A DNA stretch of 28,999 bases from a virus. The notes below the pieces were generated by a model that worked only from the letters and a program-made list of their open reading frames with translations, was not told where the DNA came from and made no database searches. The stretch spans positions 1-28,999 of the IMG/VR virus record IMGVR_UViG_3300035698_012251. The stretch is one strand, 5' to 3'. This document shows positions 20,739-28,375 of this stretch, one piece after another. The position numbers and the translations under genes were made by a program. Within the stretch, counting starts at the first letter, position 1. Every line of letters starts with the position of its first letter.

Positions 20739-21493
20739 GCTCTGTCCCTCATGTCGGTAAGGTCAGCATCATAGAGCTGTGTCACACCCGCCCCAACCTC
20801 AACGGACCACAGGGACACACAATTCGCGTCAGGATCAGGGGGCACACCCGCAGCAGGTACGCCGTCCTTGGACTCGACGGAATCGAGCAGCCCCGATATG
20901 CCGAACTTGCCCTGTATCAGATCGTGACGTGTCTGCGCCCCCTCAGCCGTTGAGATGGCTACAGTGACTGCCTCAGCGAGGTAGTACACTCCTCCACCAA
21001 TCCAGTGCAGCCCCGGTGAGATCTCGATGGTCATGGCCGGCGTGTCAGATTCCTCTGCCACTAGATTTGTGGGTGCTCCGTCTGCCCCCCATAGTGGGGC
21101 GGTGTTGTAGCCACCCGATACAGCGAACAGCATGGCTTCGATGCCTTGAATCTTCCGAAACACGACTTCCCACAGGAACGCGCTGGGCGAAATGAACAGG
21201 TATTCTCCCGCTGCAAGGGCTCGGGCGGTCGCTGTACGCGCCACGGTGAGGGTGTCGACCGTCCGCGATGTGATGGTGAGCCAGTCACCTGCCTGTAGAT
21301 CTATCAGTCTGACACGGTCAGGATCATCGCAGGCAACTACCACACCGGGGAGCCAGTGTCCTGCTGCAATCGTTGGCAGTTCAGCCCCGTCCCCCGTAGC
21401 TAGTTCAATCTCTGTGGCGGCGTCGGTTTCACCTCCGCCTTCAGGATCGATTCGGATCACGACGTAATCGGCTGGGTTGGCCGGCAGTTTCAT
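20735..21493 (-). CDS. baseplate / tail-fibre-type structural protein
   Basis: ATG 21493 (MKLPANPADYVVIRIDPEGG) follows the Dit-like gene. Residues 55-100 contain LTITSRTVDTLTVARTATARALAAGEYLFIS, a strand-rich motif common in phage tail-tip proteins. Residues 150-252 (ITIEISPGLHWIGGGVYYLAE..., RHDLIQGKFGI, then CVSLWSVEVGAGVTQLYDADLTDMRDR) fit the baseplate and fibre module in which a coordinate-style 'R-x-D-x-x-x' segment is followed by L-x-x-V-x-V-x-x-G and a final D-R. The protein is probably an upper baseplate component lying between Dit and the hub. The last 4 bases overlap the hub gene start. Confidence 0.75.
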   Translation of the reverse strand: MKLPANPADYVVIRIDPEGGGETDAATEIELATGDGAELPTIAAGHWLPGVVVACDDPDRVRLIDLQAGDWLTITSRTVDTLTVARTATARALAAGEYLFISPSAFLWEVVFRKIQGIEAMLFAVSGGYNTAPLWGADGAPTNLVAEESDTPAMTIEISPGLHWIGGGVYYLAEAVTVAISTAEGAQTRHDLIQGKFGISGLLDSVESKDGVPAAGVPPDPDANCVSLWSVEVGAGVTQLYDADLTDMRDRA

Positions 21494-21508
21494 AACTGTA
21501 CTCCCTCA

Positions 21509-22306
21509 CTAGGTCAGATACCGTTCTCGGAAAGTCACATCCATAGTTCCCGTCTCGATGCCGGTAACCTTGATCGTGTTGGCGATCCTCGGGGTCAAGG
21601 CAGGATAGACGCCAGACTTCCCGGCTAGTGCATTCGTGCCCGGCCATGCGTCGGCGTTGGCCTTTTCGATTGTCATCAGGTCGGCGTCAACCTTGAACCA
21701 CCACGTAGCAGTTAGTACACTGTCCCACGTGAGCACTTCTTGACGTGTGGTGTTCTCCAGAATGATCCCACTGGGAGCGCCCGACGTTGCCAGGATCTTG
21801 TACTCGGGATAGACTAGCGCGGAAGCATTTTCGAGATCCACCGCGGGGACAACGAACGTGTCCGGGTCCGTCGTGATGACGTATTCCTTGACCGTCTCGC
21901 TAGTGGAGTAGGCCGCTGGCTTAGGCGAGACAAACTGAAGTGTCAGTTCCGCCCCACGGTCTCCCAGCATTTCCAGATCCCAGATCCCATCCGTCTCAAC
22001 GTTCCAGAACCGGCCCGGAAACAGAGAGCAGACGAGCGTCTCTTCACCGCCGATGTTCATGAGCACCTGCAAGGCATCTAAGCGGGCAAGTAGGGCAGCC
22101 GCCGAAGCGGCATAAGTGCTTAGGCGTATCCTGAACGTTCCGCTGTCCAGGGCGCCCCCACTCGACACTGCACCATCTCGGGCGCCCCTGCCAATCCGAG
22201 ACCGTCTAGATCCCGCAAGATAGGGCTTATCGAAGGAGATCAAGTCCATGAAGTAGGGGGTCTTATCTAGTTCGGCGCTGTTGTAGTCTACTGTGTGATC
22301 GGCCAT
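21509..22306 (-). CDS. distal tail protein (Dit-like)
   Basis: The 265-residue product begins MADHTVDYNSAELDKTPYF at ATG 22306, whose A overlaps the tape measure stop (TAATG). Its place directly after the tape measure and before the hub protein is that of Dit, the ring that caps the tail tube. The N-terminal part has GGALDSGTFRIRLSTYAASAAALLARLDALQVLM, a strand plus helix typical of Dit N-terminal domains, and GRFWNVETDGIWDLEMLGDRGAELTLQFVSPKP, also Dit-like. The C-terminal half is beta-rich, like a galectin or carbohydrate-binding extension. The family call rests mainly on order and this pattern. Confidence 0.75.
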   Translation of the reverse strand: MADHTVDYNSAELDKTPYFMDLISFDKPYLAGSRRSRIGRGARDGAVSSGGALDSGTFRIRLSTYAASAAALLARLDALQVLMNIGGEETLVCSLFPGRFWNVETDGIWDLEMLGDRGAELTLQFVSPKPAAYSTSETVKEYVITTDPDTFVVPAVDLENASALVYPEYKILATSGAPSGIILENTTRQEVLTWDSVLTATWWFKVDADLMTIEKANADAWPGTNALAGKSGVYPALTPRIANTIKVTGIETGTMDVTFRERYLT

Positions 22307-24672
22307 TAGTACGCTCCCCGCAGAAGTAGCTCGCCTTGCACCTGGCGCCCGATCTCCTGTACTACCACATCGACATCAGCAGTTTCGCGGATCGTGGTCC
22401 CGTACAGGTTGACGATCACAGAGCCGCCACCACGGGGAGCCGCGGGAACCGGTCGGGGGGCCTGTTGGGCTCTGTCAGCCTGTGCCACAGCCATCCCCGT
22501 ACCCGTTGCGGCCATTGCGCTACTGGCCTCATACACGGCGTTACGCCCGAACCCCGTTGCCCCAGCAATCCCGCCCATACCCCGCGCGAAGATGCCCTGC
22601 GTATCCCGTAGTGCCTTTCGGAATCGATCATTGAGCGAGGGACTATGACGTTGATTCATGTCCAATTGCGCCATCATATCGAGGGTCATCTGCGTGTCCT
22701 GCTGCATTCGTACAGCAGCATCGTGGAAGTTGTCGGCCGCCTTCCCCGCTCCGCGGCCTACTGCTTCAGGCAACCGCTCAAATCCCTGTACTACCTTGTC
22801 ATTTGACTGGTCGACAGCGAAGTAGGTCGAGTCAACCCGGTTGAGGATGTCGCCCAGTGTACTAGAGATCTGGTTCCCGCTCCAGGCGTACATGTTCGCA
22901 GACTCGACGATTCCTTCTTCTGTGCTCTTCTTGAGGCCCTTCGAGTGCTCGTTGTAGATCCCTGTGAGGTACGAGATCTGCTGACCTGTCGTCATCGAGG
23001 CGGTCTTCTGCTTGTCGTATGCGATACCTGACTTATCTAGCAACGCAGTAATGTTTGTCAGATCACTCTTGTTCTGCTCGTGGACCTTTTCGAGGGCCTT
23101 CTCCGCGTCGTGTGCCATCATAATGGCGGCGACATACTTGAGCACATAGAACGTCAAAACACCCCACACTACCCCAGTCCCTATTGTCCCCAGGAGGCCA
23201 TTGTATGCACCACCGGCGGCCCGGGCCGCCTTGGCGGCCGAGAATAGGACCTTACTAGCCTTCACAGCATGGAACGCCTTCCACAAACCTGTGAGAGTAG
23301 GAAGCATCATGATCATAGGCCCGAAGGCCAGCATGAGCCCACCAATCCCGCCGATTATCACGGCAAAGGACTTGCCGACGAAACCGCTTCCGCGTACTAG
23401 ATCAGCCAGTTTGGATACCACTGGTGTAACGAGTAGGGCAAGATTACGCAAGGCAGGGAGAAGTAACCTCCCTATCTCAATAGCCAGCTTCTCCAGGGCC
23501 GCCTTGGCCTGAGCGAACATGAACGCTGGATTGTCCTTTTTCCACTCCTCGAACGTCAAATTGAGAGTGGCGGCCCCATCATCCATCTGCTTAAGTGCTT
23601 CATCGAACTTCTCCGCGCCCGTTCCGCTTGTCAGAGCTAGTACAGCATTCAAGCCCTCAATAGAGCCAAATAACACAGCCATTGTGGAGACTGATTCGTT
23701 ACTGACGCCTTGCAATTCCTTGTAGCGGGACTTCATCTCCTTGATCTGGGCGACGTTTCGTTTCCCCGCTTCGGTGTTCTCGTCAAGTGAGGCGATCTGC
23801 TCTCCTAGCTGATCACGCATGGCCGCCAGTGCCGGCCCGTTTTGGGTGACTTTTTCGTTGACATCCTGGAGGAGGCCGGCCCATCCCTTTGTCTTGATCG
23901 CCGAGACATCGAACTGCAACCCTAGTGCAGCAGATACCTCAGTTGCTTCCTTGCTGGGCTTGATTACATTCGACAGTGCGGCCTTCAACCCACTGATGGC
24001 CTCACGGGGCTTGATCCCCACGGCCGTAATCCCCGCCATCGAGGCGAATAGTTCCTTGAAAGACAGGCCCGCTGACTGTGCTATAGGAGCGACACGGCCC
24101 ATGGCGGCGCCCATCTCGCCAATTGTGGTCGAGCCTAGCTTAACAGCCGTCACAGCAGAGCCCAGGATGTTCTCGTACTGGGCCATGGCTGCAGCCGTGC
24201 CGTCGAGTTTGATCCCGTATGCGTTGGCCACAGACGTGCCTAAGTCCAGCGCGTCGGACACTTCTCCGACGCCAGCCGCCGCAGCCTTGGCCGAAGAGGT
24301 CAGAACATCCAGGGCGCTACCCTCAGAAACGCCCTTCGATAGGGCCTGATACAGGTCAACAGTGGCCTGCTTGGCGTCCTGTCCCATCGCAACAGTATAG
24401 TCCAGAACGCCATCCCTGAGCTTGCCAAGATCCTTCACCCCGAGCGTGCCCACGTCCCGCATCCCACTCTCGAAGCTCAGGGCGGCCTTAGTGGCTAGTC
24501 CTAGTGTACCGACTATAGCGGCCCCGGCGACCGTCATCCCAGCCCCAGCCACCCGCGCGATCTCACCGAAGTTTTTCTTCGCGTTCCCCCGCGCCTTGGC
24601 GAACTCGTCATTGATCTTGACGAACCCCTCGGACCGATACAGGACTCTGAGATCTGCTAGTGTAGCAGCCAC
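22306..24672 (-). CDS. tail tape measure protein (TP901-like)
   Basis: The start is GTG 24672, with AGGGG 9 bases upstream, just after the stop of the chaperone extension. The 788-residue protein has the TP901 tape measure core: ALSFESGMRDVGTLG, then ATVDLYQALSKGVSEGS and ALDLGTSVANAYGI, TTIGEMGAAMGRVAPIAQSAGLSFKELFASMAGI, and KPREAISGLKAALSNVIKPS (about residues 65-250). Hydrophobic stretches near 40-65, 435-465 and 500-525 may aid DNA delivery across the membrane. The C-terminus is Gln/Pro-rich. At about 1.5 angstrom per residue it would measure a tail near 120 nm, by the usual rule of thumb. Confidence 0.92.
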   Translation of the reverse strand: MAATLADLRVLYRSEGFVKINDEFAKARGNAKKNFGEIARVAGAGMTVAGAAIVGTLGLATKAALSFESGMRDVGTLGVKDLGKLRDGVLDYTVAMGQDAKQATVDLYQALSKGVSEGSALDVLTSSAKAAAAGVGEVSDALDLGTSVANAYGIKLDGTAAAMAQYENILGSAVTAVKLGSTTIGEMGAAMGRVAPIAQSAGLSFKELFASMAGITAVGIKPREAISGLKAALSNVIKPSKEATEVSAALGLQFDVSAIKTKGWAGLLQDVNEKVTQNGPALAAMRDQLGEQIASLDENTEAGKRNVAQIKEMKSRYKELQGVSNESVSTMAVLFGSIEGLNAVLALTSGTGAEKFDEALKQMDDGAATLNLTFEEWKKDNPAFMFAQAKAALEKLAIEIGRLLLPALRNLALLVTPVVSKLADLVRGSGFVGKSFAVIIGGIGGLMLAFGPMIMMLPTLTGLWKAFHAVKASKVLFSAAKAARAAGGAYNGLLGTIGTGVVWGVLTFYVLKYVAAIMMAHDAEKALEKVHEQNKSDLTNITALLDKSGIAYDKQKTASMTTGQQISYLTGIYNEHSKGLKKSTEEGIVESANMYAWSGNQISSTLGDILNRVDSTYFAVDQSNDKVVQGFERLPEAVGRGAGKAADNFHDAAVRMQQDTQMTLDMMAQLDMNQRHSPSLNDRFRKALRDTQGIFARGMGGIAGATGFGRNAVYEASSAMAATGTGMAVAQADRAQQAPRPVPAAPRGGGSVIVNLYGTTIRETADVDVVVQEIGRQVQGELLLRGAY

Positions 24673-24676
24673 GGGA

Positions 24677-24991
24677 TTATACCCCTACTCTGTTGTCCGG
24701 TTGTCGTGCCTTCGCCATTCTACGGCCATACTCCATGAGTGATACAGCCTTCCGTCGGCTCGGTTCCTCCTCATCGCGCAAACGCCGCAATCTAGCGATT
24801 TCAACCTGTCGAAGACGCGCAATGGTCATCCAGATCTGTTCGTAGGTCAGATTGCTACGTACCTCGAAGGGCGACATGCCTCCGCAACGCTCCGCAACGG
24901 CTTCATAGGTCACTAGCTCAGCTAATGGCAGAGGCTTGCCCTCTACTGAAGCCTGGCCGCGAGTAGTTCGGAAACGCGCCGTTGTGCGACT
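24677..24991 (-). CDS. tail assembly chaperone, frameshift extension (GT-like)
   Basis: This -1 frame is open from the slippery site through to the tape measure start and has no good start of its own (a GTG at 24913 has no convincing ribosome site). Joined to the upstream frame at CCCTTTA it would make a product of about 288 residues: 184 from the first frame, then about 104 beginning SRTTARFRTTRGQ. It includes PLAELVTYEAVAERCGGMSPFEVRSNL and LRRLRDEEEPSRRKAVSLMEYG. This is the classical G/GT arrangement, in which the longer form binds the tape measure and the shorter form binds tube protein during tail assembly. Confidence 0.8.
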   Translation of the reverse strand, partial: SRTTARFRTTRGQASVEGKPLPLAELVTYEAVAERCGGMSPFEVRSNLTYEQIWMTIARLRQVEIARLRRLRDEEEPSRRKAVSLMEYGRRMAKARQPDNRVGV

Positions 24992-25542
24992 AAAGGGTCG
25001 GAGAAGTACCGCAGAGTCGTGAAGGCCGAGAGCACCTGCTCATCAGTCAACTGCGGTCGTAGCTCGACGGGGACCTCGTCGTATGAGAAGACTAGGTCAG
25101 CCAAGGACTCCATGAAGTCCCGGACCCGGGTACGTCTCATGGCCCGGGCATGCAGCATCCCCGCGTGAGCCCATTCCAAGCCCTTCCCGCTGCCCGATGG
25201 GGTATCGGCCCCGGATTCGTCCTGGTCGTCGCACACGGGCGAACCTGGTACGGTTCTCGTGGGTTCCGTCTGCTCGATTGGTCCGGGGGGCTCGTCCAGA
25301 TTCCGGGCCAATTCCTCCGCGTATCGCTGTTCCCATACAGCGACGGAGTTCTGTAGCAGGTCAATCTCTGTGGCGATGTCGATCACACCATCGCTGTCGG
25401 CCAACCATTCGTCGACCATGCGGGCGACGCGTAACCGGACCTTGTACATCTTCCCCTTGATCGAGAAAAGCGGGATCCCGGCATTCGACAGGATCTCCCC
25501 ATCCGTCCGCTCGAAACTTCGTGCTTCTGTCTGGTCTGACAT
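24943..25542 (-). CDS. tail assembly chaperone, short form (G-like)
   Basis: ATG 25542 is preceded by CAGGAG at 8-9 bases. The 199-residue product begins MSDQTEARSFERTDGEILS. It has a PLFSIKGKMYKVRLRVARMVDEWLADS segment, an acidic disordered middle (EPPGPIEQTEPTRTV, DESGADTPSGSG) and a C-terminal helical domain (ALADLVFSYDEVPVELRP-like, LTDEQVLSAFTTLRYF). The place between tail tube and tape measure, and the overlapping -1 frame behind it, identify it as the short tail assembly chaperone. Confidence 0.82.
   Translation of the reverse strand: MSDQTEARSFERTDGEILSNAGIPLFSIKGKMYKVRLRVARMVDEWLADSDGVIDIATEIDLLQNSVAVWEQRYAEELARNLDEPPGPIEQTEPTRTVPGSPVCDDQDESGADTPSGSGKGLEWAHAGMLHARAMRRTRVRDFMESLADLVFSYDEVPVELRPQLTDEQVLSAFTTLRYFSDPLVAQRRVSELLAARLQ
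24991..24997 (-). promoter_or_regulatory. candidate -1 ribosomal frameshift site CCCTTTA
   Basis: On the minus strand the heptamer reads C CCT TTA in the frame of the short chaperone, fitting X XXY YYZ. After slippage the -1 frame continues with AGT and has no stop before 24677. The stop of the zero frame lies about 50 bases further on. Confidence 0.75.
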
Positions 25543-25561
25543 TGTACTGGTCTCCTGTTGT

Positions 25562-25634
25562 GCGGGGTGATCTAGATCATCCCCGCGGTGGTCTCTGGTG
25601 AGCCCGTGGCGCCACTTACCGACGCCACGGGCTC
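25562..25634 (-). terminator. two hairpins between tail tube and chaperone genes
   Basis: A 12-bp stem (25600-25611 with 25623-25634, GAGCCCGTGGCG arms) is followed on the minus strand by a second hairpin at 25586-25562. The second has GCGGGG arms around the 12-bp palindrome TGATCTAGATCA. Neither has a U-tract. They could reduce read-through after the abundant tube protein or protect its mRNA 3' end. Confidence 0.6.
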
Positions 25635-25674
25635 GTCTACTGTACTACAGCACAGGGTCAAGAGGGACATGCGC

Positions 25675-26520
25675 TTAGGTGAAGAAGTGCATGTACCCTA
25701 CAATACCACTGTCATCCTCGCAAGTCTCGAAGGTGATCTCAGGCGTCGTCAGTTCCGCGAGCTGGAGGGCGAGCGCGCTCTGGTCGACGGGGGAGACCTT
25801 CTTGAGTTCGAGGATGAAAAACGGCGTCTCGATTGCGATGGCAACGTAAGCCGCCTCGACGTTCGACGCGCTCAGTGCTACCCTGGTCGCTGGAGCAGCG
25901 GTCCAGTTAGGGAACATGGTAGCAAGCGCCGTCTGGGCCGACTCCGTCAACGCGAGAGTCACGGACTTGATGGCCGAATGCAGGATCACGATCCGCTTGG
26001 GCCGTTTCGCCCCCACGGGCCACACCTGCTTAATCACCTGCTCTGGCACAATACCGATGTCCTGTTCTGCGTCCACCGCCAAAGTAGTCCAGGCACTCGA
26101 TACCGCGACACCGAGATTCGTCTCTGCGATGACGACCTCTTCGCCGCCGCCACCAGTGATCTCGGTATCGTCGATCGTCATCAATTCAATGGGTAACGAA
26201 CCCAAATCGTTGATGAATGTGCAGACGAATGGACCTTCCGCAATCCCGGTAACCTGGACGTTGCCTTCGCCAATGGTCGACAACAGTTCCAGCACCGCCT
26301 CGACGTCGGCCCCTGTGGCGTCATACGGGATAGCCGTCGTTTCCTGCTCGTCATAGGTCACCGTGAAGGTACCACCCGTCACGTCGTTCTCCGTGATCGT
26401 CTGGATCTCATCCTCCGCCACCGTCTCGTCCCAGTCCTGTCCGGCGGCCCCGACCGTCGGCATGGCCGCACCCACATCACCTGTTTTGACGACTACCGCG
26501 CCTCCGCCTTCGTTACTCAT
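25675..26520 (-). CDS. major tail tube protein with inserted Ig-like or repeat domain
   Basis: The 281-residue product begins MSNEGGGAVVVKTGDVGAA at ATG 26520, with AACAGGAGG upstream. Residues 38-125 form a module with GGTFTVTYDEQETTAIPYDATGADVEAVLELLSTIGEGNVQVTG and GPFVCTFINDLGSLPIELMTID. This module is known to me as a domain that recurs in many phage virion proteins. The rest (about 130-281) is a beta-rich core with RPKRIVILHSAIKSVTLALTE, typical of tail tube proteins, and ends in YMHFFT. Its place after the terminator-type and gp10-like genes and before the chaperone supports the call. Confidence 0.82.
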   Translation of the reverse strand: MSNEGGGAVVVKTGDVGAAMPTVGAAGQDWDETVAEDEIQTITENDVTGGTFTVTYDEQETTAIPYDATGADVEAVLELLSTIGEGNVQVTGIAEGPFVCTFINDLGSLPIELMTIDDTEITGGGGEEVVIAETNLGVAVSSAWTTLAVDAEQDIGIVPEQVIKQVWPVGAKRPKRIVILHSAIKSVTLALTESAQTALATMFPNWTAAPATRVALSASNVEAAYVAIAIETPFFILELKKVSPVDQSALALQLAELTTPEITFETCEDDSGIVGYMHFFT

Positions 26521-26559
26521 ATCTAGATCCTCCTGTTGTGGCTTGTGCCACTCTGCTGG

Positions 26560-26985
26560 TTAGGTAGCTCGGCAGTTCACATCGAAGTATACTATGGCGA
26601 ACGGTTCCACGCCCCGTGGCGTCCACAACACGCGCTCCCCGCCACCATTATGCACAGCACTAATGATTATCCCGCTAGCTACTGCGGTAGTACGCACTTT
26701 GTGCATCCGCTCGACTAGCACACGCACAAGAGTCTTGGTGGCCACTGGACTGTCTGTGCCACCATAGCAGAGCACCCCCACACGCATCAGCCCGGACGAC
26801 GAGGAAACCCGAAAATGGCCATCCTCCGACTGTATGATCAGCGTCGCGGCAGTAGGAGCGTGGTCTAGCGGCTTACTCTCACAGAATACTCGCTTTACAC
26901 TCAAGGCATAGAGCGCCGCATTGTCTGCTACCGTTGAGGATAGTAGCAGTTCGCTCACTAGCTGTACTACATCAGGATATGGCAT
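26560..26985 (-). CDS. tail terminator-type protein
   Basis: The 141-residue product begins MPYPDVVQLVSELLL at ATG 26985, which overlaps the stop of the gp10-like gene (TAATG). The layout (initial helix, then SVKRVF, TLIIQSEDGHFRVSSSSGLMRVGVLCYGG, a VATKTLVRVLVERMHKV helix and PFAIVYFDVNC) fits the tail terminator family, which forms the ring that ends tube growth and joins head to tail. Gene order (neck, gp10-like, this gene, then tube) agrees. Confidence 0.7.
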   Translation of the reverse strand: MPYPDVVQLVSELLLSSTVADNAALYALSVKRVFCESKPLDHAPTAATLIIQSEDGHFRVSSSSGLMRVGVLCYGGTDSPVATKTLVRVLVERMHKVRTTAVASGIIISAVHNGGGERVLWTPRGVEPFAIVYFDVNCRAT

Positions 26986-27398
26986 TACAATCCTGCCAAT
27001 CTGGCGACGGTGGTGAAAATCGCCTTAGCCCTACGCCCCACCGTCTTAGCTGCCGGAAACAGAAACGGCCGGATCGCTTCCTGGTATGCAGCGTACTCCG
27101 CAGGGCAGACTACCGCCGCCGCGGCGTCCCTCGGAATGTCGATGTCCCCCACGACGATACCTCGCTTGCGGTAGATGGCCCGAGACGAATTGATCATGGC
27201 CCCGGTATCGATCTGGCCGCGATTCTCACCGTCGGCGTGCTCGAAAGGCTTGGCGATATTGACCTTGACATGCGCCTCCGTCTCCAGCACTAACGCCTTC
27301 ATGGCGTCCTCGCTTACGCCCTCTAGTTTCAGTAGTAGATCCTCACCATGCCAGTCCACCTCCACAGATACGAACCTACCTTTTGCATCACGGGGCAT
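26985..27398 (-). CDS. HK97 gp10-like tail completion protein
   Basis: I choose ATG 27398 (MPRDAKGRFVSVEVDW), with GGGAGG 8 bases upstream, over a TTG 9 bases earlier. The 137-residue protein shows the gp10-like signature: an N-terminal strand, a VSEDAMKALVLETEAHVKVNIAKPF helix, a segment with DTGAMINSSRAIYRKRGIVVG, AAYQEAIRPFLFPAA and a C-terminal helix. Such proteins connect the neck and tail during assembly. It overlaps the previous gene by 11 bases and the next by 1, as usual in this operon. Confidence 0.8.
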   Translation of the reverse strand: MPRDAKGRFVSVEVDWHGEDLLLKLEGVSEDAMKALVLETEAHVKVNIAKPFEHADGENRGQIDTGAMINSSRAIYRKRGIVVGDIDIPRDAAAAVVCPAEYAAYQEAIRPFLFPAAKTVGRRAKAIFTTVARLAGL

Positions 27399-27846
27399 CG
27401 TCAACACCTCCCGCGACCAGCTCGATGTCGACGAGCATTCCTAGCATATCTAGTACAGGCTCCCCGACCACGTCGAACGTCAAGGACCGTGCTAGGGTTG
27501 TCCCAAACTTGGACACTAGGCGAACCCTATCCCTACGCCCGATAGTTTCCTCGTTGACTGCGGGATACAAGAGCTTTCCATGGGCCTCCTGAAGGCGATT
27601 CCAGTCCGGGCTCTCGGCTGACTTCGCCAGGCGAATCTGGCACTTGAGCGTTACCCCATCAGCCCATGAGCCTCCGAACTGTGCATACCCTGAACCTGCC
27701 ACGGCGGTGTACGGCTGATGTACTACGCTATCCCAGAAGACAACGCCATCCACCGCTTCGCGTATGCCCGGAATTACATCGTTGAGAAAACTCCCTCCCA
27801 CATCGATTAATGGCGGTGCGGTCACTGGCGGTAAAGTCAACGGCAT
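27388..27846 (-). CDS. neck / head-tail connector protein
   Basis: The 152-residue product begins MPLTLPPVTAPPLIDVGGS at ATG 27846, with a poor ribosome site. It is probably coupled to the 24-codon frame that runs over its start. Beta-rich with an SGYAQFGGSWADGVTLKCQIRLAKS segment, then an SPDWNRLQEAHGKLLYPAVNEETIG helix and a RDRVRLVSKFGTTLARSLTFDVVGE strand pair. It lies between a connector-like gene and the gp10-like gene, where stopper or head closure proteins are usual. The exact family is not recognised. Confidence 0.65.
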   Translation of the reverse strand: MPLTLPPVTAPPLIDVGGSFLNDVIPGIREAVDGVVFWDSVVHQPYTAVAGSGYAQFGGSWADGVTLKCQIRLAKSAESPDWNRLQEAHGKLLYPAVNEETIGRRDRVRLVSKFGTTLARSLTFDVVGEPVLDMLGMLVDIELVAGGVDDAP

Positions 27847-27911
27847 GATTCATGCTCGCAATCGTCATCCTGTGCCTGGATGCCCGAAACTACATCGTTG
27901 AGAAAACTCAT
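27837..27911 (-). CDS. possible coupled leader peptide, duplicate of the neck gene's N-terminal region
   Basis: A 24-codon frame begins at ATG 27911, overlapping the preceding stop as ATGA, and ends inside the next gene (TGA at 27839-27837). Its first codons read MSFLNDVVSGIQ, and the neck protein has SFLNDVIPGI near residue 19. The matching DNA (27881-27909 and 27765-27793) is nearly identical. It is either a translational-coupling leader or a remnant from partial duplication. Confidence 0.4.
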   Translation of the reverse strand: MSFLNDVVSGIQAQDDDCEHESCR

Positions 27912-28363
27912 TCGCTATACTCGCTGTCTGTGTCCTGCTCCTGGTACGGATCATCGAGGCGAGTCACTCCCCACGAACGCACACTGCCATCCGTCACTCC
28001 CTGTAGGGCCACCCTATAGCGCGACACATCGACCCTGGCCTCCGCAAGGGACTTCCGGGCATGATCGTTCAACTGCGCCACTGCTACACTGTTTTGGCCC
28101 CCAAGATTGGGGAAAACGTTGGTATGCTCTGTGGCATATAGCCAGGCATGATACCTAGCACACGCAAGAAGTAGCTGTACTGTCTCGATGGTGCTGATGT
28201 CCGCGATGGTCACGGTCCCGTATTCCAGGACGGCCAGCCCGACCAGCTCGGCGTAGTCCCCATCTGCCAATACGAGCCCCAGAACCCCCGCAAACGACGA
28301 GCCTAACCGCACAGACATGTACGTGGCTAGTTCCGCCTCAGTGTAGGTCAGCTTAACGGCCAT
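27908..28363 (-). CDS. head-tail connector-like protein
   Basis: The 151-residue product starts at ATG 28363 (MAVKLTYTEAELATYMSVRLG) with AGGAG 9 bases upstream. It is mostly helical, with an ADISTIETVQLLLACARYHAWLYATEH segment, VAQLNDHARKSLAEARVDVSRYRVAL helix and an acidic C-terminus (DDPYQEQDTDSEYSE). Small helical proteins at this place are usually the first neck protein that binds the portal. Family assignment is not certain. Its stop overlaps the start of a small coupled frame. Confidence 0.68.
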   Translation of the reverse strand: MAVKLTYTEAELATYMSVRLGSSFAGVLGLVLADGDYAELVGLAVLEYGTVTIADISTIETVQLLLACARYHAWLYATEHTNVFPNLGGQNSVAVAQLNDHARKSLAEARVDVSRYRVALQGVTDGSVRSWGVTRLDDPYQEQDTDSEYSE

Positions 28364-28375
28364 GAGTGATCTCTC

